From positions 1,550,001 to 1,614,000 of the forward strand of contig CAWCLF010000001.1 of NCBI GenBank assembly GCA_963796325.1: a stretch of DNA of 64,000 nucleotides. The letters run 5' to 3'. Every line of letters starts with the position of its first letter. Position 1 is the first letter of the stretch. Positions 26,543-33,975 of this stretch are shown here, piece by piece. The notes below the pieces were generated by a model, which saw only the letters and a program-made list of their open reading frames with translations, searched no databases and was not told where the DNA came from. This DNA comes from CAVYGN01 sp963796325. Lineage in GTDB: Bacteria; Spirochaetota; Brevinematia; Brevinematales; JAOACQ01. Both the position numbers and the translations under genes were made by a program.

Positions 26543-27514
26543 ATGACAGAAGCTCTCATAAGTCTTTTCAAGATAATCGTTTTTCCGGGCTTAATATTTT
26601 TATCGGTATATTCTCTCCTGGCGGAATTTGTCGACCGTAAACTTTACGCGAGGTTCCAGAACAGGGTAGGCCCTCCGTGGTTCCAGCCTCTTGCGGATTT
26701 CATAAAACTGCTTGGAAAGGAAACCATAATCCCGGAACAAGCCGACAAGAGGATGTTCAGGTTTATCCCCTTATTTTCCATAACCGCAGTCTGCACGGCA
26801 TTTTTATACATACCGGTCTGGGGCATCAATTCGCTCTACCCTTTCAGCGGCGACGTGATAGTAGTCCTTTACCTGCTGACGATCCCAACGCTGACATTTT
26901 TCCTTGCCGGCTGGCATTCATCGTCCGTTTTTGCGTGCCTGGGTTCTGTCAGGACCCTGACCCAGCTCTTCGCTTACGAAGTACCCCTGTTCATGGCGAT
27001 ACTCGGACCCGCAATACTCGCAGGCACCGCAGGCAACTGGTCTATATCAGGGATATCGGCATTTTATAATTCACACCCGATTTATATTTTGATAAATATT
27101 CCCGCATTTTTTGTCGCCCTGGTGGCGGTTCAGGGCAAACTTGAAAGAGTGCCCTTCGACATACCCGAGGCTGAAACGGAAATTGTGGCCGGCGCGTTCA
27201 CCGAGTATACAGGAAAGCTTCTGGCCATATTCAGGATGTCCATCGATATCGAGATGGTAGTGGCGGCGGCCCTCATGGCGGCTGTGTTTTTCCCTTTTTA
27301 TGCTGGCGGGAGCCTTTTGCTCGGCCATATTATCGGCATCCTGCTTTTTATCGTCAAGACGCTCTTCATAGTGTTTTTATTGTCGGCGATCCGCGCTTCG
27401 ATGGCGAGGCTCCGCATCGAGCAGATGGTGACATTCTGCTGGCGTGTGCTTACTCCGATAGCGCTGGTCCAGGTACTGGCAAATTTGATATTAAAAGAGG
27501 TTATTAAGATATGA
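26543..27514 (+). CDS. Hydrogenase NuoH-like membrane anchor subunit
   Basis: A 323-residue protein with about eight helices, homologous to NuoH, HycD and EchB. Family signatures are VDRKLYARFQNRVGPPW and PLADFIKLLGKE near residues 30-60, and VPFDIPEAETEIVAG near 210-225, with the acidic residues that link quinone-site or Ni-Fe-site chemistry to the membrane arm. It anchors the small/large subunit pair. It ends in an ATGA overlap with the NuoI-like gene. Confidence 0.92.
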   Translation: MTEALISLFKIIVFPGLIFLSVYSLLAEFVDRKLYARFQNRVGPPWFQPLADFIKLLGKETIIPEQADKRMFRFIPLFSITAVCTAFLYIPVWGINSLYPFSGDVIVVLYLLTIPTLTFFLAGWHSSSVFACLGSVRTLTQLFAYEVPLFMAILGPAILAGTAGNWSISGISAFYNSHPIYILINIPAFFVALVAVQGKLERVPFDIPEAETEIVAGAFTEYTGKLLAIFRMSIDIEMVVAAALMAAVFFPFYAGGSLLLGHIIGILLFIVKTLFIVFLLSAIRASMARLRIEQMVTFCWRVLTPIALVQVLANLILKEVIKI

Positions 27515-27858
27515 GGAAACCCGGAACTATGCTGCCCTTCGTTATGAGGATGGCATTAAGAAAACCTGCGACGGTTTTATATCCATTTACAAAAGTGGAA
27601 ATGCCTGACAGATTCAGGGGCAAGCTGAAGTTCGAACAGATAAAATGCATCGGATGCAAGCTTTGTGAAAAAGACTGCCCTTCCAATGCGATCGAGATCG
27701 TGAAGGTCGGAGAAAAGCTTTACGACGCTTATGTGTATCTTGACAGGTGCATATACTGCGGACAATGCGTCGACAGCTGCCCCAGGAAGGCTCTTGAAAA
27801 CACGAAGGATTATGAACTGGCGAATTACAGCCACAAAGCGCTGAAAGTCAAGATCTAA
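27511..27858 (+). CDS. Hydrogenase NuoI-like 2x[4Fe-4S] ferredoxin subunit
   Basis: A 115-residue iron-sulfur protein. Two complete cluster motifs are visible: CIGCKLCEKDCP (Cys46, 49, 52, 56) and CIYCGQCVDSCP (Cys80, 83, 86, 90). It is the likely entry point for electrons from soluble ferredoxin, because no NuoE/F/G-like NADH module is encoded. It overlaps the NuoH-like gene by 4 bases. Confidence 0.92.
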   Translation: MRKPGTMLPFVMRMALRKPATVLYPFTKVEMPDRFRGKLKFEQIKCIGCKLCEKDCPSNAIEIVKVGEKLYDAYVYLDRCIYCGQCVDSCPRKALENTKDYELANYSHKALKVKI

Positions 27859-27866
27859 CCCTCCCG

Positions 27867-28421
27867 ATGTTCAAAAGCGCTTACACGAAGTCAATAGAGG
27901 ACGCGGTTTGCAAAATCACGTCCCTTCAGGGAAGAATCGCCCTTCTGGGAGCGGGTTCAAGCCTTAACTCCGACGATGCGGCAGGCCCGGCAATTGCAGA
28001 AAAGTTGATCAAGACAATGCAAAGAACTGCCGGAGACTCGGTTCAAGTATATAACGGCTGTACGGCCCCTGAAAATTTTACAGGCGATATTAAGCGCTTT
28101 AAACCGGATATTCTTTTCATAATAGACGCCGCCGATTTCGGGGAAAGCCCCGGCAGCGTTCGGGAATTGAACGTCCGCGAAACTGAAGGCGTGTCGTTCA
28201 GCTCCCATATGCTCCCGATAAAGATCATGGCCCTATACCTTGAAAAGGAGACGGGCTGCAAAACCGTTCTCCTCGGTATCCAGCCGGAAAGCGTGAGCTA
28301 CGGCGAAAAAATGTCCGTACCGGTCGCCAGGTCGGTAAGGATCATAACCGGGGCCCTGAAAAGGGAAATAAGAAAGCGCCGGGAATCAGTCAGCAGGCAG
28401 CAGTCGAGAGTCAATAGTTAG
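27867..28421 (+). CDS. Hydrogenase maturation protease (HycI/HyaD family)
   Basis: A 184-residue endopeptidase expected to remove the C-terminal tail of the large subunit. The nickel-sensing residues are seen as Asp36 or Asp37 in NSDDAAGP, Asp87 in IDAADFG and His114 in SSHMLPIKI. GIQPES near 138-143 is typical of the HycI group. It follows the ferredoxin subunit by 8 bases with no clear ribosome site, so coupling is likely. The last 11-12 codons and the TAG stop lie inside heptamer repeat C, so the native C-terminus has been replaced or extended by repeat sequence. Confidence 0.9.
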   Translation: MFKSAYTKSIEDAVCKITSLQGRIALLGAGSSLNSDDAAGPAIAEKLIKTMQRTAGDSVQVYNGCTAPENFTGDIKRFKPDILFIIDAADFGESPGSVRELNVRETEGVSFSSHMLPIKIMALYLEKETGCKTVLLGIQPESVSYGEKMSVPVARSVRIITGALKREIRKRRESVSRQQSRVNS

Positions 28422-28457
28422 TCTATTTCTGCAGACTGTCGACTGTCGACTGTCGAC
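28387..28457. repeat. Heptamer repeat array C (inverted arms)
   Basis: Left arm units CAGTCAG, CAGGCAG, CAGTCGA, GAGTCAA, TAGTTAG (28387-28421) are followed by a short centre and a right arm of inverted-sense units TGCAGAC, TGTCGAC, TGTCGAC, TGTCGAC (28430-28457). It covers the 3' end of the maturation protease gene and stops just before the ribosome site of the next gene. It is the same family as arrays A and B, and with B it flanks the hydrogenase operon. Confidence 0.85.
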
Positions 28458-28477
28458 TAGAGTAAAGGAGGCCTTCC

Positions 28478-29245
28478 ATGAAAATGCCAGCGGTTTTCGC
28501 AGGCCATGGCTCTCCGATGAACATCATGCTTGACAATGATTTTACACGGGCCCTTTCGAAACTCGGAAGGGACCTCCCTCTGCCTTCCGCTATTCTTGTC
28601 ATATCCGCGCACTGGCTCACCGAAGGCACGTTCGTCACCTGCCAGGAACAGCCGGAACAGATATACGATTTCTACGGATTCCCGCAGGAACTTTATAATT
28701 ACAGTTATAAAGCCAAAGGATCGCCCGAAAAGGCGGCTGAAGTAGTCAAAGCGCTCCGTAATTTTAACGCCGCATGCGGCGGCTGGGGCCTGGACCATGC
28801 ATCGTGGGCCGTTTTGAAGCATATGTATCCTGCGGCGGACATTCCTGTACTGGAATTGTCCATATGCGTCGGGGCGGAACCGGAACACCATTACATGATA
28901 GGGGAATCTTTAAAACCTCTGAGGGATGAAGGCTTTCTTATCATAGGCAGCGGAAACATAGTACATAACCTCAGGCTCATGAAATACGAAACCGATGCAG
29001 AGCCTTACGGCTGGGCGGTCGAATTCGACAATAAGGTAAAAGAGCTCATCATGAAGGGCGATCGGGCAAAAATCATGAATTACGAGGGACTCGGGGAGCC
29101 GGCCCGCTTATCGATACCGACAAACGATCACTACCTGCCGCTCATCTACACTATGGCTTTGTCGGAGGAAGGGGAGAAAGCCTCTTTCATATATGAAGGA
29201 ATACAGAACGCTTCGGTTTCTATGCGGACTTTTATAATAGATTAA
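28478..29245 (+). CDS. LigB-type extradiol dioxygenase family protein (YgiD-like)
   Basis: A 255-residue protein of the 4,5-DOPA extradiol dioxygenase group. Metal-ligand type residues are His10 in FAGHGSP, His45 in ISAHW, and a further His in GSGNIVHNLR; TNDHYLPLIY near the C-terminus is also family-conserved. Members open catechol rings with O2, which is at odds with the otherwise anaerobic gene set, so the true substrate is open. GGAGG lies 6 bases before the ATG. It is a single gene between repeat C and the phn region. Confidence 0.85.
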   Translation: MKMPAVFAGHGSPMNIMLDNDFTRALSKLGRDLPLPSAILVISAHWLTEGTFVTCQEQPEQIYDFYGFPQELYNYSYKAKGSPEKAAEVVKALRNFNAACGGWGLDHASWAVLKHMYPAADIPVLELSICVGAEPEHHYMIGESLKPLRDEGFLIIGSGNIVHNLRLMKYETDAEPYGWAVEFDNKVKELIMKGDRAKIMNYEGLGEPARLSIPTNDHYLPLIYTMALSEEGEKASFIYEGIQNASVSMRTFIID

Positions 29246-29283
29246 GCATCCGGGCGCCGGATAGTTTAAAAATTCACAGCAAA

Positions 29284-29300
29284 TTAACCTTTCATTAACT
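29284..29300 (+). promoter_or_regulatory. Candidate PhoB/PhoP-type box upstream of the phn operon
   Basis: TTAACC (29284-29289) and TTAACT (29295-29300) form an 11-base-spaced direct repeat, like the TTAACA-N5-TTAACA boxes bound by PhoP-type response regulators. It lies about 110 bases before the leader ORF of the phosphonate operon, which is usually phosphate-controlled. The match is short and the region is A+T-rich, so this is tentative. Confidence 0.3.
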
Positions 29301-29408
29301 TTAAAACCACAATTCAATATTACAATAATCTGATTAAAAGATCGTTCATTTCAATGAGATATTCACGTTTTTGCATACCTTTCATGAATATTAATACAGG
29401 AGGATACA

Positions 29409-29474
29409 ATGGACCTTTTAAAGGTCTATTTCATTTTGACAGGCGATCGGGCCGGGGAGATTAAGTATGAATGA
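29409..29474 (+). CDS. Short leader ORF before phnG (21 residues)
   Basis: An ideal AGGAGG (29398-29403) lies 5 bases before an ATG that opens a 21-codon frame. The peptide begins MDLLKVYFILTG and ends with a TGA at 29472-29474, overlapping the phnG start at 29467 by 8 bases. The ribosome site is the best in this region, better than that of phnG itself (GGGGAG). This arrangement suggests translational coupling or a regulatory leader peptide. No family is recognised. Confidence 0.45.
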   Translation: MDLLKVYFILTGDRAGEIKYE

Positions 29475-29910
29475 CAATACCGGCGAAGCACCCATAACGG
29501 ATATAGAAAAAGCTCTTCGATTCCTGAGCGGACCGGAAACGGAAGAAATTATAAAGGGTCTCGAACAGAATAATGAAATTATAATAAAGGAAGAGGAAGA
29601 AGGCCTGGTGATGATCTCGGCGCAGGACCATAGCGGATCCGGATTTTACGCAGGAGAGCTTCTGGTTACCCGGGCCGAGGTTGTCTGTTCGGGAATAAGA
29701 GGATTCGGAATGATAGCGGGCTCCTCGAAAGGGCATGCAAGGATCCTGGCATGTCTGGATGCCGCCGGCAGGGCCGGCAATAAGAATATTACCGATTTTA
29801 TTATCACGAAAACAAGGGCTGCGATGAACAGATTTTACGATGAAACTGCAAAGGAAAATATCTTTACGGCCTCGACAAAAGTCAATTTCGGTTTAATGGC
29901 GGAAGGTTAA
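29467..29910 (+). CDS. phnG: C-P lyase core subunit PhnG
   Basis: A 147-residue subunit of the carbon-phosphorus lyase core complex (PhnGHIJ). With PhnI and partners it forms 5-triphosphoribosyl 1-phosphonate from ATP and the phosphonate. Similarity is seen in the central segment VTRAEVVCSGIRGFGMIAG and the C-terminal helix with TRAAMNRFYDETAKENI. It is the first structural gene of phnGHIJKLM and is probably coupled to the leader ORF upstream. Confidence 0.88.
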   Translation: MNDNTGEAPITDIEKALRFLSGPETEEIIKGLEQNNEIIIKEEEEGLVMISAQDHSGSGFYAGELLVTRAEVVCSGIRGFGMIAGSSKGHARILACLDAAGRAGNKNITDFIITKTRAAMNRFYDETAKENIFTASTKVNFGLMAEG

Positions 29911-29914
29911 CGGC

Positions 29915-30475
29915 ATGATAATGACTGAAAGCCAGAAGTTATCCCTGAATATTTTCAGGGTATTAATGGACTCAATGGCCCGCCCCGGAAAAATACTGAC
30001 GCTTCCCGGGAGCGGAACAATCTTATCCGTATGCTCAGCGCTGCTGGATCATGAAGTCAAATTCAGTGTTATCGGGGAAGAAACCCATGAAAACCTCATA
30101 AGGGATATTTATGAAAATTCAAAATCGGAATACACAAGATCCGATCTCGCCGATTATGTGATCGTGACCGGCGGATCGAGTTCCGGGGGAATAAAAAGTC
30201 TTAACAGGGGTACTCCTGAATTCCCGGACAGGGGGGCAACTATATTATATCTTGCAGAAGAGCTTGGTTATGACGGAGGCTGCAAGATATCCCTGGAAGG
30301 TCCCGGAATATCCGGTAAAATCGAATTAACGATAAAAGGGATCGACCCTCTCGACATCGATGACATCAGGGAATTGAATTCGGAGTTTCCCCTCGGGGTC
30401 GATCTTTTTTTCATCGACCGGAAAAGCCGCGTCGCCGCATTGCCGCGTTCCTCGAAAATCGGAATGAAGGAGTAA
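29915..30475 (+). CDS. phnH: C-P lyase core subunit PhnH
   Basis: A 186-residue core subunit, structurally related to PLP enzymes but without the cofactor. Family features are FRVLMDSMARPGKI near residues 12-25, a central LLDHEVKFSV segment, and GVDLFFIDRKSRVAALPRS near the C-terminus. It starts 4 bases after phnG; GGAAGG lies 8 bases before the ATG. It forms the central dimer-of-heterotetramer core with PhnG, I and J. Confidence 0.92.
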   Translation: MIMTESQKLSLNIFRVLMDSMARPGKILTLPGSGTILSVCSALLDHEVKFSVIGEETHENLIRDIYENSKSEYTRSDLADYVIVTGGSSSGGIKSLNRGTPEFPDRGATILYLAEELGYDGGCKISLEGPGISGKIELTIKGIDPLDIDDIRELNSEFPLGVDLFFIDRKSRVAALPRSSKIGMKE

Positions 30476-30478
30476 AAC

Positions 30479-31570
30479 ATGGGTTATGTCGCTGTTTCGG
30501 GAGGAAGAGAGGCAATCGATAACGCAGAAAAATTTCTGGGGTTTATGCGCAGAAGGGAGACAGCCGGCCAGTCAAAAATTGAGGAAATAAAAAAAACTCT
30601 CCATTTTCTTGTCGACAGGGTGATGGGAGAAGGATCGCTTTATGCCCCGGACCTTGCCGCGCTTGCTATAATGCAGTCGGCAGGAGATACGTTCGAAGCC
30701 TCTTTCATGATAAGGGCTTTCAGGACAACCCTGCCGAGATTTTCATACAGCCTGCCAGTGGATACCGGTAAAATGCGTGTGATCCGGAGGATTTCATCCG
30801 CTTTCAAAGACATTCCGGGAGGACAGTTCCTGGGCCCCACGTCTGATTATACTTTGAGACTGCTCGATTTCGATCTCCTGGAGGACGATCCGGGAACGGC
30901 GGGCAAAACGGTAAAAGAATTGATGGAAAGAGCCGGCATTGATGCGAAGGTTCCCGATTCGCTGGCAAAAGTCATAGAAATACTCAGAAGGGAAAATCTT
31001 GTCGTGGAAAGCGGGCGATCCGGCGCCGGGCAGGAATTATTCGATGTAACCAGGGAATCATTATCATTCCCGGCTTCAAGAAGCGCGCAGATGCAGACGC
31101 TGTCCAGGGGTGAAACAGGGGGGATGCTCGCCCTTGCCTATTCGAATATGAGGGGCTACGGATCTGCGCATCCGACTATCGGGGAGCTCCGGGTCGGATA
31201 CCTTCCGGTGGAGATAAAGAATCCCTACAGCGGAAAACCGGCCTGCATAGGCGAAATACTAATGACCGAGGCCGAGATTATTTCGGATATAACGACGGGA
31301 GACGGTTCCCCGAGGTTCGCACTCGGGTACGGTCTCTGTTTCGGGCATAACGAGGTCAAGGCCATCTCCATGGCCACCCTGGACAGGGCTCTTCAATCGG
31401 AAAAACCGCAATATCCTTCGGAAGACCAGGAATTTGTGCTCTTGCATGTCGACGGGATAGAATCCATGGGCTTTGCGAATCATTTCAAACTGCCTCATTA
31501 TGTTACTTTCCAGTCGTCTCTTGACAGGCTCAGGAAAACAAAGAATAAAAAACAGGATAAAGGGGAATAA
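30479..31570 (+). CDS. phnI: C-P lyase nucleosidase subunit PhnI
   Basis: A 363-residue subunit with the N-terminal GYVAVSGGREAIDNAEKF typical of PhnI. It displaces adenine from ATP to attach the phosphonate to ribose-5-triphosphate. Other family segments are RAFRTTLPR and GYGSAHPTIGELRVGYLPV. AAGGAG lies 6 bases before the ATG. It is 4 bases from phnH and 4 bases from the GTG of phnJ. Confidence 0.95.
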   Translation: MGYVAVSGGREAIDNAEKFLGFMRRRETAGQSKIEEIKKTLHFLVDRVMGEGSLYAPDLAALAIMQSAGDTFEASFMIRAFRTTLPRFSYSLPVDTGKMRVIRRISSAFKDIPGGQFLGPTSDYTLRLLDFDLLEDDPGTAGKTVKELMERAGIDAKVPDSLAKVIEILRRENLVVESGRSGAGQELFDVTRESLSFPASRSAQMQTLSRGETGGMLALAYSNMRGYGSAHPTIGELRVGYLPVEIKNPYSGKPACIGEILMTEAEIISDITTGDGSPRFALGYGLCFGHNEVKAISMATLDRALQSEKPQYPSEDQEFVLLHVDGIESMGFANHFKLPHYVTFQSSLDRLRKTKNKKQDKGE

Positions 31571-31574
31571 AGCG

Positions 31575-32417
31575 GTGGTTTCGGATTATAATTTCGGTTT
31601 TATCGATGAAAATGCCAAGAGGGAAATCAGGAGAAAAATATTGAAAGCGATAGCGATACCCGGCTACCAGGTGCCTTTCGGGTCGAGGGAGCTTCCCATA
31701 GCCCGGGGGTGGGGGACAGGCGGCCTTCAGATCACACTGGCTGTCATCGGCGCAAACGATATACTCAAGGTGATCGACCAGGGAAGCGACGACAGCGTTA
31801 ACGCGGTGAATATAAAGAAGTTCATAAACAGGGTTACAGGGGTTAAAACGACAACAGACACAAAAGAGGCGACTATCATCCAGACGAGACACAGGATACC
31901 TGAAGAAAAGCTCAGGGACGGCCAGGTGATCGTATTCCAGGTCCCTCTCCCGGAACCTCTGCGGATAGTAGAACACTCCGAAAAGGAAACGCGGCGGATG
32001 CATGCGGAAGCCGATTACAGTGCGATGTGGCTTTACCTGTATGAATGTATCGTCGAATTCGGAGAAATCACACTGGGTGCAGGGTATCCTGTGATGGTCA
32101 ATTCACGATACCTGATGTCGCCCAGTCCGATACCGCGTTTCGATATACCTAAATTGAATATGTCGGAAACTCTGCATTTATTCTGCGCGGGAAGGGAAAA
32201 GAGGATATATGCCATACCGCCGCATACAAAAGTCGAAGGCATCGGCTTTGAGGACCACCCTTTCAGGGTCGAAGATTTCAGCGGCCTCTCATGCGCCGAA
32301 TGCGGAAGTGCAAATATATACCTTAATGAAATTGTGGATGACGATACGGGAAAAAGGACCTATCAATGCTCGGACACTTCCTGGTGCAGGAAGGTGAAGA
32401 ACGGGGCAGGCTTATGA
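31575..32417 (+). CDS. phnJ: C-P lyase radical-SAM subunit PhnJ
   Basis: A 280-residue enzyme that cleaves the C-P bond by radical SAM chemistry, giving alkane and 5-phosphoribosyl 1,2-cyclic phosphate. The cysteines are at 240, 243, 265 and 271 (CAECG and QCSDTSWC), one residue off the E. coli positions. The glycyl-radical region reads IPGYQVPFGSRELP. I chose GTG 31575, with AGGGG upstream, because it aligns with the family start; the open frame extends to 31473 but that part is not PhnJ-like. Confidence 0.95.
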   Translation: MVSDYNFGFIDENAKREIRRKILKAIAIPGYQVPFGSRELPIARGWGTGGLQITLAVIGANDILKVIDQGSDDSVNAVNIKKFINRVTGVKTTTDTKEATIIQTRHRIPEEKLRDGQVIVFQVPLPEPLRIVEHSEKETRRMHAEADYSAMWLYLYECIVEFGEITLGAGYPVMVNSRYLMSPSPIPRFDIPKLNMSETLHLFCAGREKRIYAIPPHTKVEGIGFEDHPFRVEDFSGLSCAECGSANIYLNEIVDDDTGKRTYQCSDTSWCRKVKNGAGL

Positions 32418-33280
32418 AACCTGTTCTTGAAATAAAAGGCGTATCGAAGATCTACGGCGCGGGATGCGCAGAATGTTCCGGCAGGGGAAGCGATAATGGA
32501 AATATTTGCCCCTCGTGCGGATCGGTCTCAGCCTGTGAAAATGTATCATTCGAACTTTACCGCGACGAAGTCCTCGGAATAGTGGGAGAAAGCGGGTCGG
32601 GCAAATCGACGCTCTTAAGGACGCTTTATTTCGATGAGGAACCTTCGGCCGGGGAAATGACAATCGATCCCGGCCCCGGGAACGGTTTTTTAATTCCGGG
32701 AAACGATTCCGATTTCATTAACGGGGCAAACCTTTTTTCACTCAGCTCATACAGGAAAAGGCTCCTGAGGAATCACCTGATGGGAATGGTGTACCAGAAC
32801 CCCCATGTCGGACTTAAAATGCATATTTCGGCTGGGGGGAACATCGCTGAAAGGCTTCTCATGGCAGAGTGGAGGAATATAGGCAGGATCCGTTCGAGAG
32901 CCCGGGAGCTTCTCATTAAAACCGAAGTGCCGGCTTCCAGGATGGATGAGCCGCCTTCGAAATTCAGCGGCGGCATGCAGCAGAGGGTGCAGATCGCCAA
33001 AGCTCTATCAAATAACCCCAGGATTTTATACCTTGACGAGCCGACTACAGGCCTCGATCTCTCCGTTCAGGCAAGGGTCCTTGACCTGATAAGGAAACTG
33101 CAAAAAGAAATGAGCCTCGCGATGATCGTAGTTTCGCACGACCTTGGAATAATCCGGCACCTTACGACAAGGACAATGGTTATGAAGGACGGCCGCGTGG
33201 TCGAATCGGGTCTTACAGACCAGATTCTCGAAGATCCGCAGCATCCTTATACGCAGCTTCTTGTAAATTCAACGCTATAG
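32414..33280 (+). CDS. phnK: C-P lyase accessory ATP-binding protein PhnK
   Basis: A 288-residue ABC-type ATPase that docks on the PhnGHIJ core. Walker A is GESGSGKST (58-66), the signature is FSGGMQQRV and Walker B is ILYLDEPT; it ends HPYTQLLVNSTL like PhnK. Between strands 1 and 2 it has an insertion with four cysteines (Cys18, 21, 32, 35), zinc-ribbon-like, that E. coli PhnK lacks. ATG 32414 overlaps the phnJ stop as ATGA, with GGGGCAGG upstream. Confidence 0.93.
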   Translation: MKPVLEIKGVSKIYGAGCAECSGRGSDNGNICPSCGSVSACENVSFELYRDEVLGIVGESGSGKSTLLRTLYFDEEPSAGEMTIDPGPGNGFLIPGNDSDFINGANLFSLSSYRKRLLRNHLMGMVYQNPHVGLKMHISAGGNIAERLLMAEWRNIGRIRSRARELLIKTEVPASRMDEPPSKFSGGMQQRVQIAKALSNNPRILYLDEPTTGLDLSVQARVLDLIRKLQKEMSLAMIVVSHDLGIIRHLTTRTMVMKDGRVVESGLTDQILEDPQHPYTQLLVNSTL

Positions 33281-33288
33281 AGGATTTT

Positions 33289-33975
33289 ATGCTGAATCTT
33301 GAAAATCTCTCGAAATTATTTACCCTCCATCTGCATAATGATAAAGTTATAACCGGATTTGAAGGCGTCAGCTTCTTTGTAAAGGAAGGATCGTCATTAG
33401 GAATATCAGGACCGAGCGGAACCGGCAAGAGTTCGATCCTTAAATGCATATACCGGAGTTATCTGACCAGTTCGGGCAAAATACATTATGAATCGTCCCA
33501 GTTCGGAAATGTCGACCTTGCCGATGCGCCGGAACATATAATACTCAAGATCCGGGAAAATGAAATCGGCTACATTACACAATTTTTCAGGGTTATCCCC
33601 CGCGTGGCATGCGATCTTGTAGTAGCCGAACCGCTGATAAATTCGGGGATCGATCCGGATGCGGCTGTAAAAAAGGCCAGGGAACTCCTCGAACGCCTGC
33701 ATATTCCTTCAGGCCTTTTCGGCGCCTATCCCGCCACGTTCAGCGGCGGGGAACAGCAGCGCGTCAATATAGCCAGGGCCGTGATAAGGAGCCCCAGGCT
33801 TCTCCTGCTTGACGAGCCTACGGCATCTCTGGATAAAAAATCCGTCGGCATTGTGATCGATATACTGTTTGATCTTAAGAAAAAAGGCGCCACCATGATA
33901 GGTATTTTTCATGATCCTGCCGTTATGAAAAAATTTTCTGATGAAATATATATTCTACAGGAGAAAATAATATGA
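33289..33975 (+). CDS. phnL: C-P lyase accessory ATP-binding protein PhnL
   Basis: A 228-residue ABC-type ATPase. Walker A is GPSGTGKSS near residues 42-50, the signature is FSGGEQQRVNIARA and Walker B is RLLLLDEPTASLD. With PhnK it forms the double ABC module on the C-P lyase core. It starts 8 bases after phnK and overlaps phnM by 4 bases. Confidence 0.92.
   Translation: MLNLENLSKLFTLHLHNDKVITGFEGVSFFVKEGSSLGISGPSGTGKSSILKCIYRSYLTSSGKIHYESSQFGNVDLADAPEHIILKIRENEIGYITQFFRVIPRVACDLVVAEPLINSGIDPDAAVKKARELLERLHIPSGLFGAYPATFSGGEQQRVNIARAVIRSPRLLLLDEPTASLDKKSVGIVIDILFDLKKKGATMIGIFHDPAVMKKFSDEIYILQEKII

Noticed and set aside
15495..28457. CRISPR array
   Set aside because: The repeats are 7-base units without spacers, arranged as inverted arms; no cas gene is present.
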